From the NCBI GenBank assembly GCA_029204225.1, contig CM055108.1, forward strand, positions 18,449,779 through 18,509,778: a stretch of 60,000 nt of DNA, read 5' to 3'. The DNA is from Diphasiastrum complanatum (Eukaryota; Streptophyta; Lycopodiopsida; Lycopodiales; Lycopodiaceae). Below are positions 43,401-54,617 of the stretch, one piece after another. The notes beneath the pieces are model-generated. The model made no database searches. It saw nothing but the letters and a program-made list of their open reading frames with translations, and was not told where the DNA came from. The translations under genes and the position numbers were made by a program. Positions within the stretch are counted from its first letter, which is position 1. Each line of letters opens with the position of its first letter.

Positions 43401-43990
43401 TGGTATGTGTGCATTCGATTATGCAAGTAGTTGGCTGTAGCTACTGCTTCAGCCCATAAGATTTTTGATGCCTTTGAATAGGCCATCATACATCTTGCAG
43501 CTTGTATTAGTGTGTGGCTCCTTCTCTCGGCCACATCATTGTGTTGTGGTTTGTAAGCTGCTGTCTTCAGATGAAGGATTCCACGCTTGGTTTAGAACTC
43601 TACAAATCGCTTGGATATGTAATCTCCACCTCTGTTGGTTCTTAGCTGCTTCACCTTCTTCTTGGTCCATTTCTCGGCCCAGTTTACAAACTCTGTAAAC
43701 TTATCAAGTGCCTCTGATTTGTTGTGTATGAAGTATATAGCAACAAACTTGGTAAAGTCGTCAATGAACGTGATGTAGTATTTCGAATCTCCAAGTGAGA
43801 CTATGTCGAAAGGTCCGCAGATGTCAGAATGCATCATCTCCAAGAGTTTTGTTGTCTTGAACGAGTCTCTTGTGAAGGGTGTTCTTGACATCTTCGCTTT
43901 GTTACATGCATCACATGTCTTCAGACTGTTTGCATCTTTTCGTGGGCCATATTTACGACTTGGGACACTTGCGATAGGACACGACGACGT
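43217..43990 (-). pseudogene. Copia integrase core and gag-pre-integrase tail, degenerate
   Basis: 43891-43592 reads FKTTKLLEMMHSDICGPFDI, YYITFIDDFTKFVAIYFIH and QLRTNRGGDYISKRFVEF. 43534-43217 continues AERRSHTLIQAARCMMAYSK. The position normally holding the second catalytic aspartate (SDRGGEY/TDNGGEY) is Asn here. Just upstream, CDACNKAKMSRTPF-like residues (43930-43880) mark the end of the zinc-binding part. Several frameshifts are present. Confidence 0.85.
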
Positions 43991-44671
43991 ATGATTCCAT
44001 CGTTATAGATGCGATAAAGCTGTCATGCTATCAATGTGAAAGAGACAGATTTAATGATTAACCTGCGTCGTTCTACCTTGCTCATCTTAGGGGGAGGACA
44101 TCTCGACATAAGATATCCAACTATATTAACAGCCCACTTAGGGACGACATTGACGTGGAATAGTATGGCGTCAGGGAGTTTGTCATCAACCCCTTAACCT
44201 TTACTTAAATATTATCAAAACTTTAAATGCATTGTGAAGTTTCATTACCCATTAATAATTAAATTTTTCAAAACAAAGGTTAAAACAATATTAGCCATTA
44301 TAGGTGGGTGAGGGGGAGAGGGAGAGAGGAGGGTTTGATGATAAATAAGAAAAAGTTAAAAGAAGATCTATTTCATAAAATGGGGGTGGAGGTTTAATGA
44401 CAAAAAGGAACATTGTGGATCCATGAGAGGTGATCGACTAGATAGTGTTGTTTCTCCTTACGAACAACTATTTTAAAGTCAAACTCTTGGAGAAGCAGCA
44501 ATTTGATCTGTTACTTTTGGATCTCTTCGAGCTTCAAAGGAGGGGATTCAACTATCATTGCTCTAGAGAGTTTCTTTTGATCAAGATTGATTTGACTCAT
44601 CTGTTGCTTAAGCTTCTTCCTTTCCTCCTCAACTTCTTGGCTCTTTCTCATTATTTATTTATGCTGCTTTC
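43991..44671. other. Unassigned region upstream of the copia element
   Basis: The gag part of the minus-strand copia element should lie here but is not recognisable. A purine-rich patch at 44310-44340 and a 76-codon plus-strand Leu-rich frame (44445-44675) show no domain. Confidence 0.4.
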
Positions 44672-45050
44672 TTAATTCTTTTTTTCTAGCTGACCAACCA
44701 ATGTAGGTGCTAGTTGGTCAATACAAGGCACTTGCAATGATCTCTTAGCTGCTTCGATAAGACTATCAAGATCTGAAAAAACTGGGGATTGCTCAGATGA
44801 ATAACTAGATGATGAAAAAAAAAGAGATGGAAGGTAGGGTGGTGGTGGTGGCATCAATAGATGGTGTGGACGTAGGAGTGGTCGAAGAAGAAGATTGATT
44901 TCCCAATACTTGTATTTCCCATCTTCTAAAGGATCTTCGTCGTGACTGGGGTACTTCTTCTGATTGAGTCCCTTTGGATTGCCCATCTGCCTTCTTAGCC
45001 TTGTCTTTTTCATCTTTGGTTTTGTGAGCTTGGGTGTCGATTTTGCTCAT
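44672..45050 (-). CDS. Unrecognised Lys/Pro/Ser-rich open frames
   Basis: Two overlapping minus-strand frames (45013-44672 and 45050-44805) encode Lys- and Glu-rich, then Pro- and Ser-rich sequence (MSKIDTQAHKTKDEKDKAKK...). No domain is recognisable. They could be a retrotransposon gag N-terminus or chance frames. Confidence 0.25.
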
Positions 45051-45999
45051 GTTGTTGCTAGCAATGTGGCTGTTGTGCTCTTGTGGATGCCTGCAAATCC
45101 ACTCTCCTCCCCCACCCCAAAAAAAAAAACCAATTTGTTGGTGGGGATGTTGTTGCTGGTATCCTGCATGCTCAAGGTTGGATCATCGTTTGGAACATGC
45201 AGGTGAATCATGTTGAACATTCGGCTTGACTGAAGTATTGATGACCGAATTTCAACTAAAAAAAAAATTCACAAGGTGGATGCAGTTGATTCAAAGACCA
45301 ACATCTCAATGATATATATGAGTTGATTCATTAAATCCACAACCACACTCAAGGAATGGAAGGGCATGATCATTATCACTCAAGAAAACAATCATGATCA
45401 AGGAGCATAATGTTGTATTAAAAATCGTGGAGGCTCTTCTCATTTGGACATGGAGTAGATACCTTGCATAAAAAGCTCCCTTCTACAAAGGGGAAGCCTC
45501 TTAAATAAGCAAGAGAGCTCCTTAGGTGGCATCCGAGTGGCAATTCCAAATTACACAAACTACAAGTGGAATTATCCTCTCCACTAGAGGTCACCATCAA
45601 AAGGTGGCTCACTCTACTTCTCTAAGAGGGGTCTACTTGCATTATCACAAACGCCTAGAAATACTAGCTCTTACATGGTCATGCCATCTTTCGGGATTCA
45701 CCATGAGGCTCACACAGTTTCTATTTGTCATTCTTAACTAGCATTCCTCGGCTCTCATTCTTTATTCATCCCTTCTTCAGAGACCTCTTCGGTCTAAGGT
45801 GGGATGTGCTCTTGCCTAGTATCTTGGGGATTCGTCAGAATCAGCCAATAACCTTTTTCCTAACAATGAACAAATTTCAATCCTTAAAATTGTTCCTTGC
45901 AAAATGGTGGAATAACTCCAATGCCCTTTTTTTTTATTCGAAAAAAAATTGGACCACCCAAAGTTTATTAAGGGCTTATTAGTTGGGCATAAGCCAACA
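45051..45999. other. Unassigned region left of the gypsy element
   Basis: The gypsy integrase and 3' LTR that should follow the RNase H at 46000 are absent or unrecognisable. Only short frames occur (45526-45741, 45725-45982), with no domains. Confidence 0.4.
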
Positions 46000-46332
46000 C
46001 CTCTTCTCTCTTCTAAAGATTGAAAATGTTTAATACACTGAGATATAATTGAACATCCAATGGCATTGCAGAATGATCTTTCTAGTGACCTTTGCCCTAG
46101 ATAAAATGATCAATGGTCTATTTACCAGATACAGTAGGGCTTGGTGATCTACGAAGAAGACGAATGGATTGGCTAGCGGCGGAATCTCTTCATGCTATAT
46201 ACCATGGCTAGTGCTTCTTGTTTGGTGGTTGTGTAATTCATCTCCATAGGAATCGACTGCCTACTGGTGAACTAGATCGGGTAATCCTTCATGTACTCCC
46301 CAGGCTATGTCAGAACACTTTCTATCGCATAT
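46000..46332 (-). pseudogene. Gypsy RNase H fragment
   Basis: The minus strand contains PFVFFVDHQALLYLVNRPL, the conserved F...TDH.AL..L gypsy RNase H motif, and before it a degenerate SYGDELHNHQTRSTSHGI region corresponding to 'E.NY...E.EALAMVY'. Homology stops at about 46000. Stops and frame breaks interrupt it. Confidence 0.75.
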
Positions 46333-47690
46333 TTATAAGCGTCTGTATGGACATGGAATTCTATGGTCCAGATAGGGGGTGGCTTCGATTGTCCATTCTA
46401 GTTTCATAGGGTAGATCAAACGGGCCAGGTTAGCAAAATTCAAGATAAACCTCCGATAATAATTGCAATGCCCCATAAAGATGTATACTTCACAGATAGT
46501 TCTTGGCTCAGGCAAAGCAAGTATTATGCAGATCTTGTCAACGTTAGTGGCGATACCATGCCTTGAAACTACATGGCCTAGCACTATGTCGTGCGTGACC
46601 AAAAATTGGCATTTGGCCAGTTTTAGGGATATGCTAAATAATCGACACTGGATGAACACTTTTTCTAAGCATGCTAGATGTTGGGCTCTAGAGGAGTGGA
46701 CACACAAGTCGTCCATAAAAATTTCAAGAAATTTTTGAAGAAAGTCCTTGAAGGCATAGCTCATCACTCGTTGGAAGGTACTGGGAACATTGCACAATTC
46801 AAATGACATCACTCTATATGCATACGTTCCCCACTCAATGGAGAATGTAGTCTTGTGCTGATCTTTTGGAGCTATTTGCATATGATTATAGCCACTAAAC
46901 CCATCTAGGAAGCTATAGGTGTTATGGCCATATTCGGTTAAGGACCTGGAAATAGTCCTAATATGGTAGACCGGCCCTCCAGTGTTCGAGATTATTGGTC
47001 ATGCCGTGATTTAATTCCATGTCAAGGTCTGTTTGTGACTAATTACTTTGAGAGGACCCAAGCACTCTAATTGAGACATATGGAGTATTGCATGTCTGTG
47101 TGACGGATATAGGCAGGAGGACTGCATGAAGAGATGTGATCTATTTATAGTTGACCTGCATGAGGGTTGCATGGTTTCATGCACAGGACTCTACTCTCCA
47201 TATAATGAGGTAGGGATTCTCCCGTCGACATATTGGGTTTAGGTCACCAGTTTCTCTCTTCTCCTCTTGCTTCACATGGCATGGCTTGGGGGCTAGATCC
47301 AAGTTTGATCTAGGATTGGTTGGGCGGTTTGGCTCCATAGTCTCTTCTATTGTGTTCTCTTATCCTCATCTTAGGGGCAATCCTTTAAGGGTCTTCACAA
47401 TAGGCTTCTACTCTGGCTATTCTTTCTAAGTTACAATGTTCAGTTTTTTGTAGTCCAAACAGATAATGAGTTTTCTATTCTAATTAGGTACTACCACGAT
47501 AGGCGATACCCAATCAGTGTGTTCCATCTCATAGATGAATCCTGCATCTAGAAGCTTCTTCAATTCTTCCTGGATCAACTCAACATAATGCGGATTAGAC
47601 CTATAGGGCCTACTAACTGCGGGTTTTGCACCATCAACCAGTGGAATGGTGTGAACCACAACATCTGGTAATATGCCCTTCAGCTCAGCG
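46333..47690 (-). pseudogene. Gypsy reverse transcriptase, split by an insertion
   Basis: The N-terminal part (about 47690-47455) reads NPHYVELIQEELKKLLDAGF, then IYEMEHTDWVSPIVVVPN. The remainder (46960-46333) reads TYSFLDGFSGYNHMQIAPKD, TTFSIEWGTYAYRVMSFELC, VPSTFQRVMSYAFKDF, FMDD, LAKCQFLVTHDIVLGHVVSR and GHCNYYRRFILNFANLARLI. The catalytic FMDD is intact. About 430 bp separate the two parts where about 105 bp are expected, so roughly 330 bp of foreign sequence interrupts the gene. Confidence 0.85.
46980..47440 (+). repeat. LTR-related insertion inside gypsy reverse transcriptase
   Basis: The interrupting sequence shares ordered words with 52190-52380: ACCAGTTTC.CTCTCT, ATGGC.T.GGGGG, GGTTGGG.GGTTTGGCTCCA then ATAGTC, and AAGGGTCTTC. 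Both copies are in the same orientation. It is therefore a fragment of the same repeat family as the block to the right of the gypsy gag. Confidence 0.55.
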
Positions 47691-48796
47691 TAATTCCAAG
47701 CAAGACAGTTGCGGTACTTGGGAAGAAGTGCCTTGAGATCCTCGAGTTCCTCTCCTACTTATATATACCATACGACTTTTCTCTCCCTTCTCAGCTAGAT
47801 CTATCTCTTTAGTGCAAGCTGGACCTTTGTAAACATTGGCTCCTTGGGAGGTTTCTTCTATGGGTTCTCTCTTAGACTTGGGCATAACCACTACCACTTC
47901 ATCCATCTCATAATTTTTGAAGTACTGTGACAGGTCATGTGCAGAGGCTTCGGTTCTTCTACAACGTCTAGGCAGATTTTATCTTGTAGTTTCTGGTCGA
48001 TCATCAACTCAGTCTTGATTTCTCTTTCATCACTCTTAGCTTTCCACTCAACGGTTTTGGCCTTATATAGGGGTTTACATTCTCGTAGGGGTTGGTGGTT
48101 GGCTGATTGTTGATTCCCATTCTTTTCAAAGCTCGGTCAAGCTTCTTGACGCTCTTTGATGGTTTCATACCCAGATCAACAAAGGTGATGGGAGCTTTTT
48201 CTTTCGGAGAGCCTCCAGATGGGGGATCCAAAGTAATCTGCTCTTTTCCCTTGGCATGCATTGGTGACTCTGATCGTGGATCAGTTGTCAGATCTTTCAC
48301 CATTATGATGTTATTATCTCATAATGAGATTTTTAGCTTGTAAAGGGCTTCATCCTCAGCTAGTTTCCAATCTATACATTCTCTCAAGAGATCATTAACA
48401 GTTTTTGGAAAGCTAGTCATGGATCCGTCGGTTACCGTATCCATTCGGCCTACTACAACATTGCCTTATGGGGTTGCTGTTTCAATGAGATCTTTGTTCG
48501 CTAGAGGCTTTCATGGATCTAGTACTTTGGAATTTTAGTGCGGGCTTGAAACGATTAGGATCTACATTTTGGAGAAAATCCTCCTCCTCGTATTTTTGAC
48601 CTTCTTCTAGGGTAAACACCTAAAAACTTCTATTTCTTTTTCACTGCAGACTCCTTGCCAAGTGGCTCTTGGGGAATAGCCTCTAGGCTCATCATAAATA
48701 GTGATATAGAGTCTTGATGGCCTTTGCTAGATTTCTTCGCTAGTTGTGCTAATCGCTTGATCGGAATGTCGTCTTTATCAAAAAATGTATCTACAG
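47691..48796 (-). pseudogene. Gypsy linker between protease and reverse transcriptase
   Basis: Minus-strand frames at 48303-48004 (MVKDLTTDPRSESPMHAKGK...) and 48848-48630 (MSSVDVSSAEQLPKRRLTVD...) are hydrophilic and low in conserved motifs. They are colinear with the protease and reverse transcriptase on either side, so they are best read as the variable linker of the polyprotein. Frame breaks are frequent. Confidence 0.55.
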
Positions 48797-49300
48797 TCAA
48801 CCTTCGCTTTGGCAATTGCTCAGCAGATGAGACATCAACTGAAGACAAGTCCCGTCATCTGACTCCTCGTCAGAATGGATAGTAGTGGCAAAGCTAGAAA
48901 CCATGGCTCTTTGTTCGGTAGGTTTTGTGATCCAGGTATCAGGGTCGATCTTGACTACGAAATCGTGATTCTGCAGTACAATATGGTTTTGTCCCCATTC
49001 ATGAAGAGCTTGTGATGTTTTGAGCCACGGTCTACCTAGTAGGACACTATAAGATTGGGGAGAATAAGGCAAGTCCAAGACTACAAAATGTAGCACGAAC
49101 AAATTTCGGCTACTTTGGTATGCACTTCGTTGGCTATGCCTAATGGTTTTACACTAGACTGGTCAACTAGTCAGATCATAAAAGGAGCGCTTACCATACG
49201 AGTAAGACCCCATTCGTGATTAAGCTTGGAGGAAATGATGCTCACTTCGGATCCTCCATCGACTATGGCCGATTCTTGTGGAAACCCCCGATGCGTGATT
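48797..49300 (-). pseudogene. Gypsy retropepsin-like protease, altered active site
   Basis: Around 49290 the minus strand reads ESAIVDGGSEVSIISS, corresponding to the retropepsin D(S/T)G(A/S) loop but with Gly in place of Ser/Thr. Further on, 49102-48797 reads MFVLHFVVLDLPYSPQSYSV then LLGRPWLKTSQAL, the conserved ILGRPWL end of plant gypsy proteases. Stops lie between the two parts. Confidence 0.75.
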
Positions 49301-49445
49301 GGAATGGCTACATGCTTGGCATCTTTCTCACCCCTACTTGGTGGACTGGTTGCGATCCCTCTACCTCTACGTCCAGCACCAAATTGGTTGGGTGCACTTC
49401 AGGTTTCTCACTGCTTGGTTCGTTTATGTAAGTATTCAATCCTTT

Positions 49446-50249
49446 CTAGAGGGTTGGATGTGTTTTGAGTAGGGTGCCTAGGGGTACTCTGACATCGCTT
49501 CTCAATAGATTGATGAGGATAGTGGTGTGGTCTTTCTCCTCTTCCTTGCTATGGAAAGGGACTTCGAAACTAGAATGCTCGTTTGCATTTTGTCCGGTTT
49601 CACGGATGAACTGTAGTAATCTTGGATCTACTAGGGAGCGAGGGGAAGTGGTAGGCCATTGATCATTCTCACCTTCGGGTTGTCGTTGGTCTTGCTCTCG
49701 GGTTGCTTCTCTGGCTTGGTCTAGGGCTTGGGCTTCTTTCACCCACTCTTTCATGCATCTAAAGTTACCTTGTTCAACGATGGAGTTTGGGTATTCTCCT
49801 ACATATAAGAAATCGGATGATCCACTAGCAGGACCGGTAGTGGCGGACTTGGATGGCCCCTTCTCTTTTCGTTTTTGGGCTCTAGTCTGGATGAATACCG
49901 GCATCGTAGATGCCTTGGGCTCTCCCACCACACTCATCAGGTGTAAAGGGGCAGAGACCTCTCCTTGTTTCTCCTTTCTCATTGGACACATTAGATATGG
50001 GTGTCCATACCCGCAATCACGGCATAAAGGTACAAAGCTGCCTTGTGACTTGTTAGGGCACTCGACAATCTTATGGTTTTTTCCACATCCATAACACTTG
50101 ATGGGAGCTCTAAATCTAGTACTTCTAAGTTGGTTGGCATAGATAGGTACTAAGTCGCCATTCTCTCCATCTATGAAATGCATTGGGACAGATTTATGTG
50201 CTTCTTCCCCGGGATAATAGGGTTCTTCAATCACTTCGACCATGTTCAA
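49446..50249 (-). pseudogene. Gypsy gag C-terminus with two zinc knuckle-like motifs
   Basis: A 267-codon open frame contains IKCYGCGKNHKIVECP and LCRDCGYGHPYLMCP. Each has a Cys-x2-Cys-x3-His-x4-Cys spacing, one residue shorter than the canonical CCHC knuckle. A hydrophilic region follows (FIQTRAQKRKEKGPSK) and leads toward the protease. This is the longest intact frame of the element. Confidence 0.75.
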
Positions 50250-51235
50250 CTGTTGAGCAACTGGTTACATATTTCTCACTAGTAGGCCCTGGGTTCTGGG
50301 GGGAATGGGTGGTAATGCCAATCTAGGCAGTGGTTGGGGTAAGGCACCTTGGCGTTGTGCCAATGGGGTGGGATTTGGTTGCTTGGTTCTTGAGGTTGTA
50401 TTGACATTCATTGGTATCATGATTGCTCATATTACAGATATGGCAATATCGTGCGGATCACTCTAACCTCAGCTGCGGGCACTCATTTCTAGTGTGGTTG
50501 CTAGAGCAGTGTGGACACCAGGTGGATTTTCTCCTTGGGTAGGCATGGGTAGGTCCTGGTTGCAAGCCCTTCAGCGTTTGATCAACAACCACGGTAAGGT
50601 CAGTGGGAAGCTTTTTGATCTGCTCATTGCCCTGCGTGTGCAACCTCTCTATGGCGGATATAATGGTGTTGACACTATCAGATGTAGAGGTGAAAGTATC
50701 ATCGTGTAGCTTATCCTTACGTTTGTCTCTTCATTCTTTTCTGCGTCTTCGTTCTTGGTTGAAATTATCAAAGTCCGAACTAGTGCTCTCACTATCGTCG
50801 ACTCTCTTAATGGCATCAGCACAGATCGCTTGAAAAGACACATATTTGTCTCTTTGTCTCATTTGCTGCCTGATTCCCTTGGGTAGTCCTTCCATGAACC
50901 ATGTCAAGACGCTAAGGTTTGGAACACTATCAGGGTCGCATCCACCACGCAATCTCTTGATTCGTTCAATATAATCATCCAATATATACGGATTTGTCCT
51001 AATTGCAGGAATGGATCAGAAAGAAAGTGGGTGGTCTTGAATCTCGTGATGAATTCAGCCTGTAAGATGTTCCAATCATCTTGTTTGTTCTGCTCAAGAT
51101 TGAAATACCAATCTTTTGCAGTATCGGTTAGGCATAGATTGAAATATCTTAACAGCTCATGCAGGCTGTCATATCCGGAGGTGGATCATCATCAATCATT
51201 ACGTTGACGAATTCCTCAAGATCGGGAGGATCTAG
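50250..51235 (-). pseudogene. Gypsy gag capsid region
   Basis: From right to left, read on the minus strand: PPDLEEFVNVMIDDDPPPDM, then a part corresponding to LLRYFNLCLTDTAKDWYFNL and FITRFKTTHF, then MDDYIERIKRLRGGCDPDSV, LTWFMEGLPKGIRQQMRQRD and ADAIKRVDDSES (50982-50731). The pattern 'A..W...L........W..L...F...F' is the retrotransposon gag domain. Frameshifts occur at about 50990 and 51140. A further frame at 50643-50458 has CPHCSSNHTRNECP, a third knuckle-like motif. Confidence 0.75.
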
Positions 51236-51459
51236 AATGGATAATCTCCTTCCAGATCTCAGATGCATACAATGGAACATGAAGTGGGGCTATTTTTGGT
51301 CTTTTCTTTTTCTGTTGTTTGTTATCTTTCTCATTTTCTTATTCCTCAAATATTTTTTTAGTTCTTTTCTGTATTTTGTCGATCAGATGATGGATCGGAG
51401 ATCTAACCGAAGTGCTAATGAACTCAAATCAAGATCAGATCATAATCAAAATAAAAGCT

Positions 51460-52390
51460 AGATGAATGTGAAGCAGTGTAAATGCAAATCCAAAAGGCAA
51501 TAGAGGAAAATGAAGATAGCAAAAAAATGTAGATGGGTTTTGTCAAAAGTTTTGAAAAATTCTGTTGGTGAGTTATACAGGGCGAGTAATAGCAAATGCG
51601 AGTAATAGGATTTTAACTCGTCGAGCTGCCTACCTATCCTAATAGATGATCGGGACAATTTGTAAAAGGGGTGAGTAAAGTGGAAAACTTGGCGAGTAAT
51701 AAAAATTATAACTCACCAGTCTAGTACAAGACAAAACAGTGTGTATACATGCCTATGTTTTGATGGTGAGTTATAAAACACTGTTGGTGCATTATAACTG
51801 GCGAGTAATAGAAAAAGATGGGAACAGAGAATGGGCAGAAAAATTTGAAATGGCGAGTAATATCCTTTTTACTCGCCAACCTCCAGAATGATAGCTCTGA
51901 GATTGCTAATCACCTTGCTCTGATGGCGAGTAAAGTCGGTTGAAAAAAGGTGTCAAAAAGAGGTCTGGCGAGTAAAAGCTGATAGGCGAGTAATAGTATT
52001 GTTGGCGAGTTGTAATTTATAACTTGTCAAGATCACAGAACAAAGTCTGAATTCTGCTAGTGCAGGTTAGGACTGCTATATGCATGTGTAGAATATCAAT
52101 AGTAATGAAAAGAGCATTTAGGATATTCCTGGCTTGCATGGGCACATGCACAAATGAGGCTTGGATCCATATATGCTTGTAGGAACTCTCCCTCCTACCA
52201 TTCTCTTTGTGATTTTTCATTACCAGTTTCCTCTCTCTACACCTGTATCCTATCCCATGGCTCGGGGGAGAAGCTAATTGGAGATTGAATCTCTACTTCT
52301 TGTTGGTTGGGTGGTTTGGCTCCACAATAGTCCTTTTGGTGCATGTAACAAGATCTAGACGATCTTCACTTGGTGATCCTTATAGAAGGG
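51460..52390. repeat. LTR or leader with repeated GGCGAGTAA motifs
   Basis: At least ten copies of (G)GCGAGTAA or its complement TTACTCGCC occur between 51590 and 52015, irregularly spaced. The right part (52190-52380) is homologous to the insertion at 46980-47440. The position to the right of a minus-strand gag suits a 5' LTR or leader, but no primer site or TG...CA ends could be fixed. Confidence 0.45.
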
Positions 52391-53523
52391 TCTTCCATTT
52401 TGTTTCCAAATCTTGTGTTCTTTATGCTTTTTCATTCAAAGTTGTGTGATAAATGATTGAGGTGATGTGTGGCTTCCTTGAAAAGCATGTTGAATGCTTG
52501 TACTTGAAGGATCAAGAGCAAAACAAGTTTCAACTCCATCAATTTTAAGTATTTTCCTTTTTGTTATAGTGTTACAAGTAGTGTTGATGGTAATGTTCAT
52601 GAGTTTGATAAATTTAAGGTAGTGTTAAAGAGTGTGCTGTGAAGTGAGAAAGTAAAGCTAGTATGTGACAAAGTCATATATTGATGGAGTTGTATCTTTA
52701 TGAATTTTTCTATTGCTTTGGCTCTTTTGTTTAGATGTCTTCAAATAGGGATAGCACTTAATGGAAATTAATGGTCAATAACTAAATCTTGCAAGTCTTA
52801 TAAGTGTTGCTTTTAAAAAAAATCAATCATGTAAGGCTAGTGGGTTGATTTGGATAAGAGTTTTTTGAGGATAAGAGTTTTTTGAGGCAACATTGGCATG
52901 GGCTTGACCATGCATGTTTGGTTGTTTACATCTTGGAGGCTCGTGAACAATTTTTAGGGTTGGCCTACTATATATACACTCTAGATATGTACATAACAAG
53001 TGCTACTATAGTAATCTTAAGGAAGGGTTGCACTTGAAATAAAAAGGTTCATTCATTGGTTCAATAATGGGTTGGGCCTAAATACCTCCCCATTAACTAT
53101 CCTAGAACTCGTTGCTAGGTAAGATTGCTAAAGTCAAGTCGACCCGACTGTAGTCACCAGTCTTACCTGCCAAAATGGTGAGGACCTGGCATTTTTTAGA
53201 ACATTATTAGTTTTTGCATGCCAATGGACATATCGACCATTATGAAAAAAAACACAATAATTTGTTTTGTAAGTAACGGGCGATTACGAGAACCATGATC
53301 TGTTGCTCACTTGGGATCAAAAAAGGTCTTACGAACCTTATGAAAATCCGTGCTTCAAATCTTTGTGGCAAATCGGTAGAAGGATCTGCATGTAAAACCA
53401 ATAACTTTCAAGTGTAAGTGTCACCACAAAAGATCCAAACAAAAAAGAAAACCCTCAAATAATGAAGATTTAAGGGCCTTCCTACTTTGGAAACGAAACG
53501 CCAAAGTAATCTTTACAATACGT

Positions 53524-53531
<8 letters not shown>
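52391..53531. other. Unassigned AT-rich intergenic DNA
   Basis: There are short frames only; ATAAGAGTTTTTTGAGG occurs twice in tandem at about 52853-52886. No domain, tRNA or element border is seen. Confidence 0.45.
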
Positions 53532-53589
<58 letters not shown>

Positions 53590-53636
53590 CGATCGATCGA
53601 TCGAGCGAGCGAGCGAGCATGCATGCATGCATGCAG
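53532..53636. repeat. Compound microsatellite (CT)n-(GATC)n-(GAGC)n-(ATGC)n
   Basis: About 27 CT units (53532-53586) are followed without gap by GATC repeats, then GAGC, then ATGC repeats to about 53635. Each tetranucleotide differs from the next at one or two positions. Frames crossing it give repetitive Ser/Leu or Arg/Glu runs and are not genes. Confidence 0.95.
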
Positions 53637-54506
53637 GATAGTTGCTTGGATCAATCTGATGCAGCAATCCGATCGTACTGCCCAAGAATCTCTTCATAAT
53701 GCCATCAACACAATGCTGTACTATAGCACAAAACAATTGGACTGAGGAATGAGGGGGATGTTTCTTCACAGCCTGTTATTATACACTACGTGAGTATTTT
53801 GAAGGTCTTTTTTGGATGTTTCTATCCGACCTTTCCATAGATGATGAAAAATGCTTCGTCAAAGTGTGAGAGTTAGTGGGCTGTGCATGCTGTGCAGTCT
53901 CCAGCAGTAGCTGCTTTTGCAGCTATGATTTGTTCTGTGATACTTGTGAGACTGCTGAATGAAAGGACTTCTCCCTCAACCTCCAAACGTATATGTACAT
54001 GCAGACGCACAATACAATGATACAACCAAAAACAACTTACGATGTAAAAAGGCTTGCCCTTGATGAGCTTAGGACATGGCTTCTAAGCCAGAATATCAAA
54101 CTTCCTCCTGCACACAAGGTACATCCCTTTTGCCTGTAGCATTGGGTTGATCTTTGTACAAAAGTCGGCCCTGCGGAGATATCGGTGTCTTCTTTTAGTT
54201 GATGCTTTTGGCCCATGGAAGAGATGTATGAGGTGAAAGCAATTTTGTGGTAGTTTGATGACCAAAACGGATAAACTGGATTATTACAGTTTAATGCAAT
54301 AGTTGCTATTCACACACGATTCCTCTGCATTTTTAAGAAAAACCATTTGAAAAAAATAGCCTTTCTCTTTGATTGCAATCCTTTTGCTACTTAGAAAAAA
54401 ATATTAGAGCACATTCTCAAGAAAAAAGAGCTCAATAATTAGGTCAACTGGTTCGTAAATATCTGTTTCATTCTTCAAAGCAACGTTTCTGTTATTGTGG
54501 ATACAG
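53637..54506. other. Unassigned, possible intron or intergenic DNA
   Basis: No convincing exon or element is visible. A 60-codon minus-strand frame (54265-54083) has no domain. Confidence 0.4.
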
Positions 54507-54617
54507 AATCAGCAGTCTCTTCATGGCCTGCGAGAACTGGCTTTCAAACAACTTGCTGAGATTAAGAAGGAGAAACAAAGAATTGCGGCACGGAATGAGC
54601 AGATCACTCTTAGAATG
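54507..54617 (+). CDS. Candidate internal exon with charged coiled coil
   Basis: After an acceptor-like GGATACAG the frame reads NQQSLHGLRELAFKQLAEIK, then KEKQRIAARNEQITLRM, 37 codons that begin and end in phase 0 if the donor is GTCTTA at 54618. Without splicing it stops at TAA four codons later. The charge pattern suggests an alpha-helical coiled coil. Its composition is richer in GC and far more protein-like than the flanks. It could be an upstream exon of the gene ending at 59249 (compatible phase), or a separate gene. The family is not recognised. Confidence 0.4.

Noticed and set aside
53421-53769. Arg/Glu-repeat and Ser/Leu-repeat open frames
   Set aside because: They are translations of the CT and tetranucleotide microsatellite and have no independent support.
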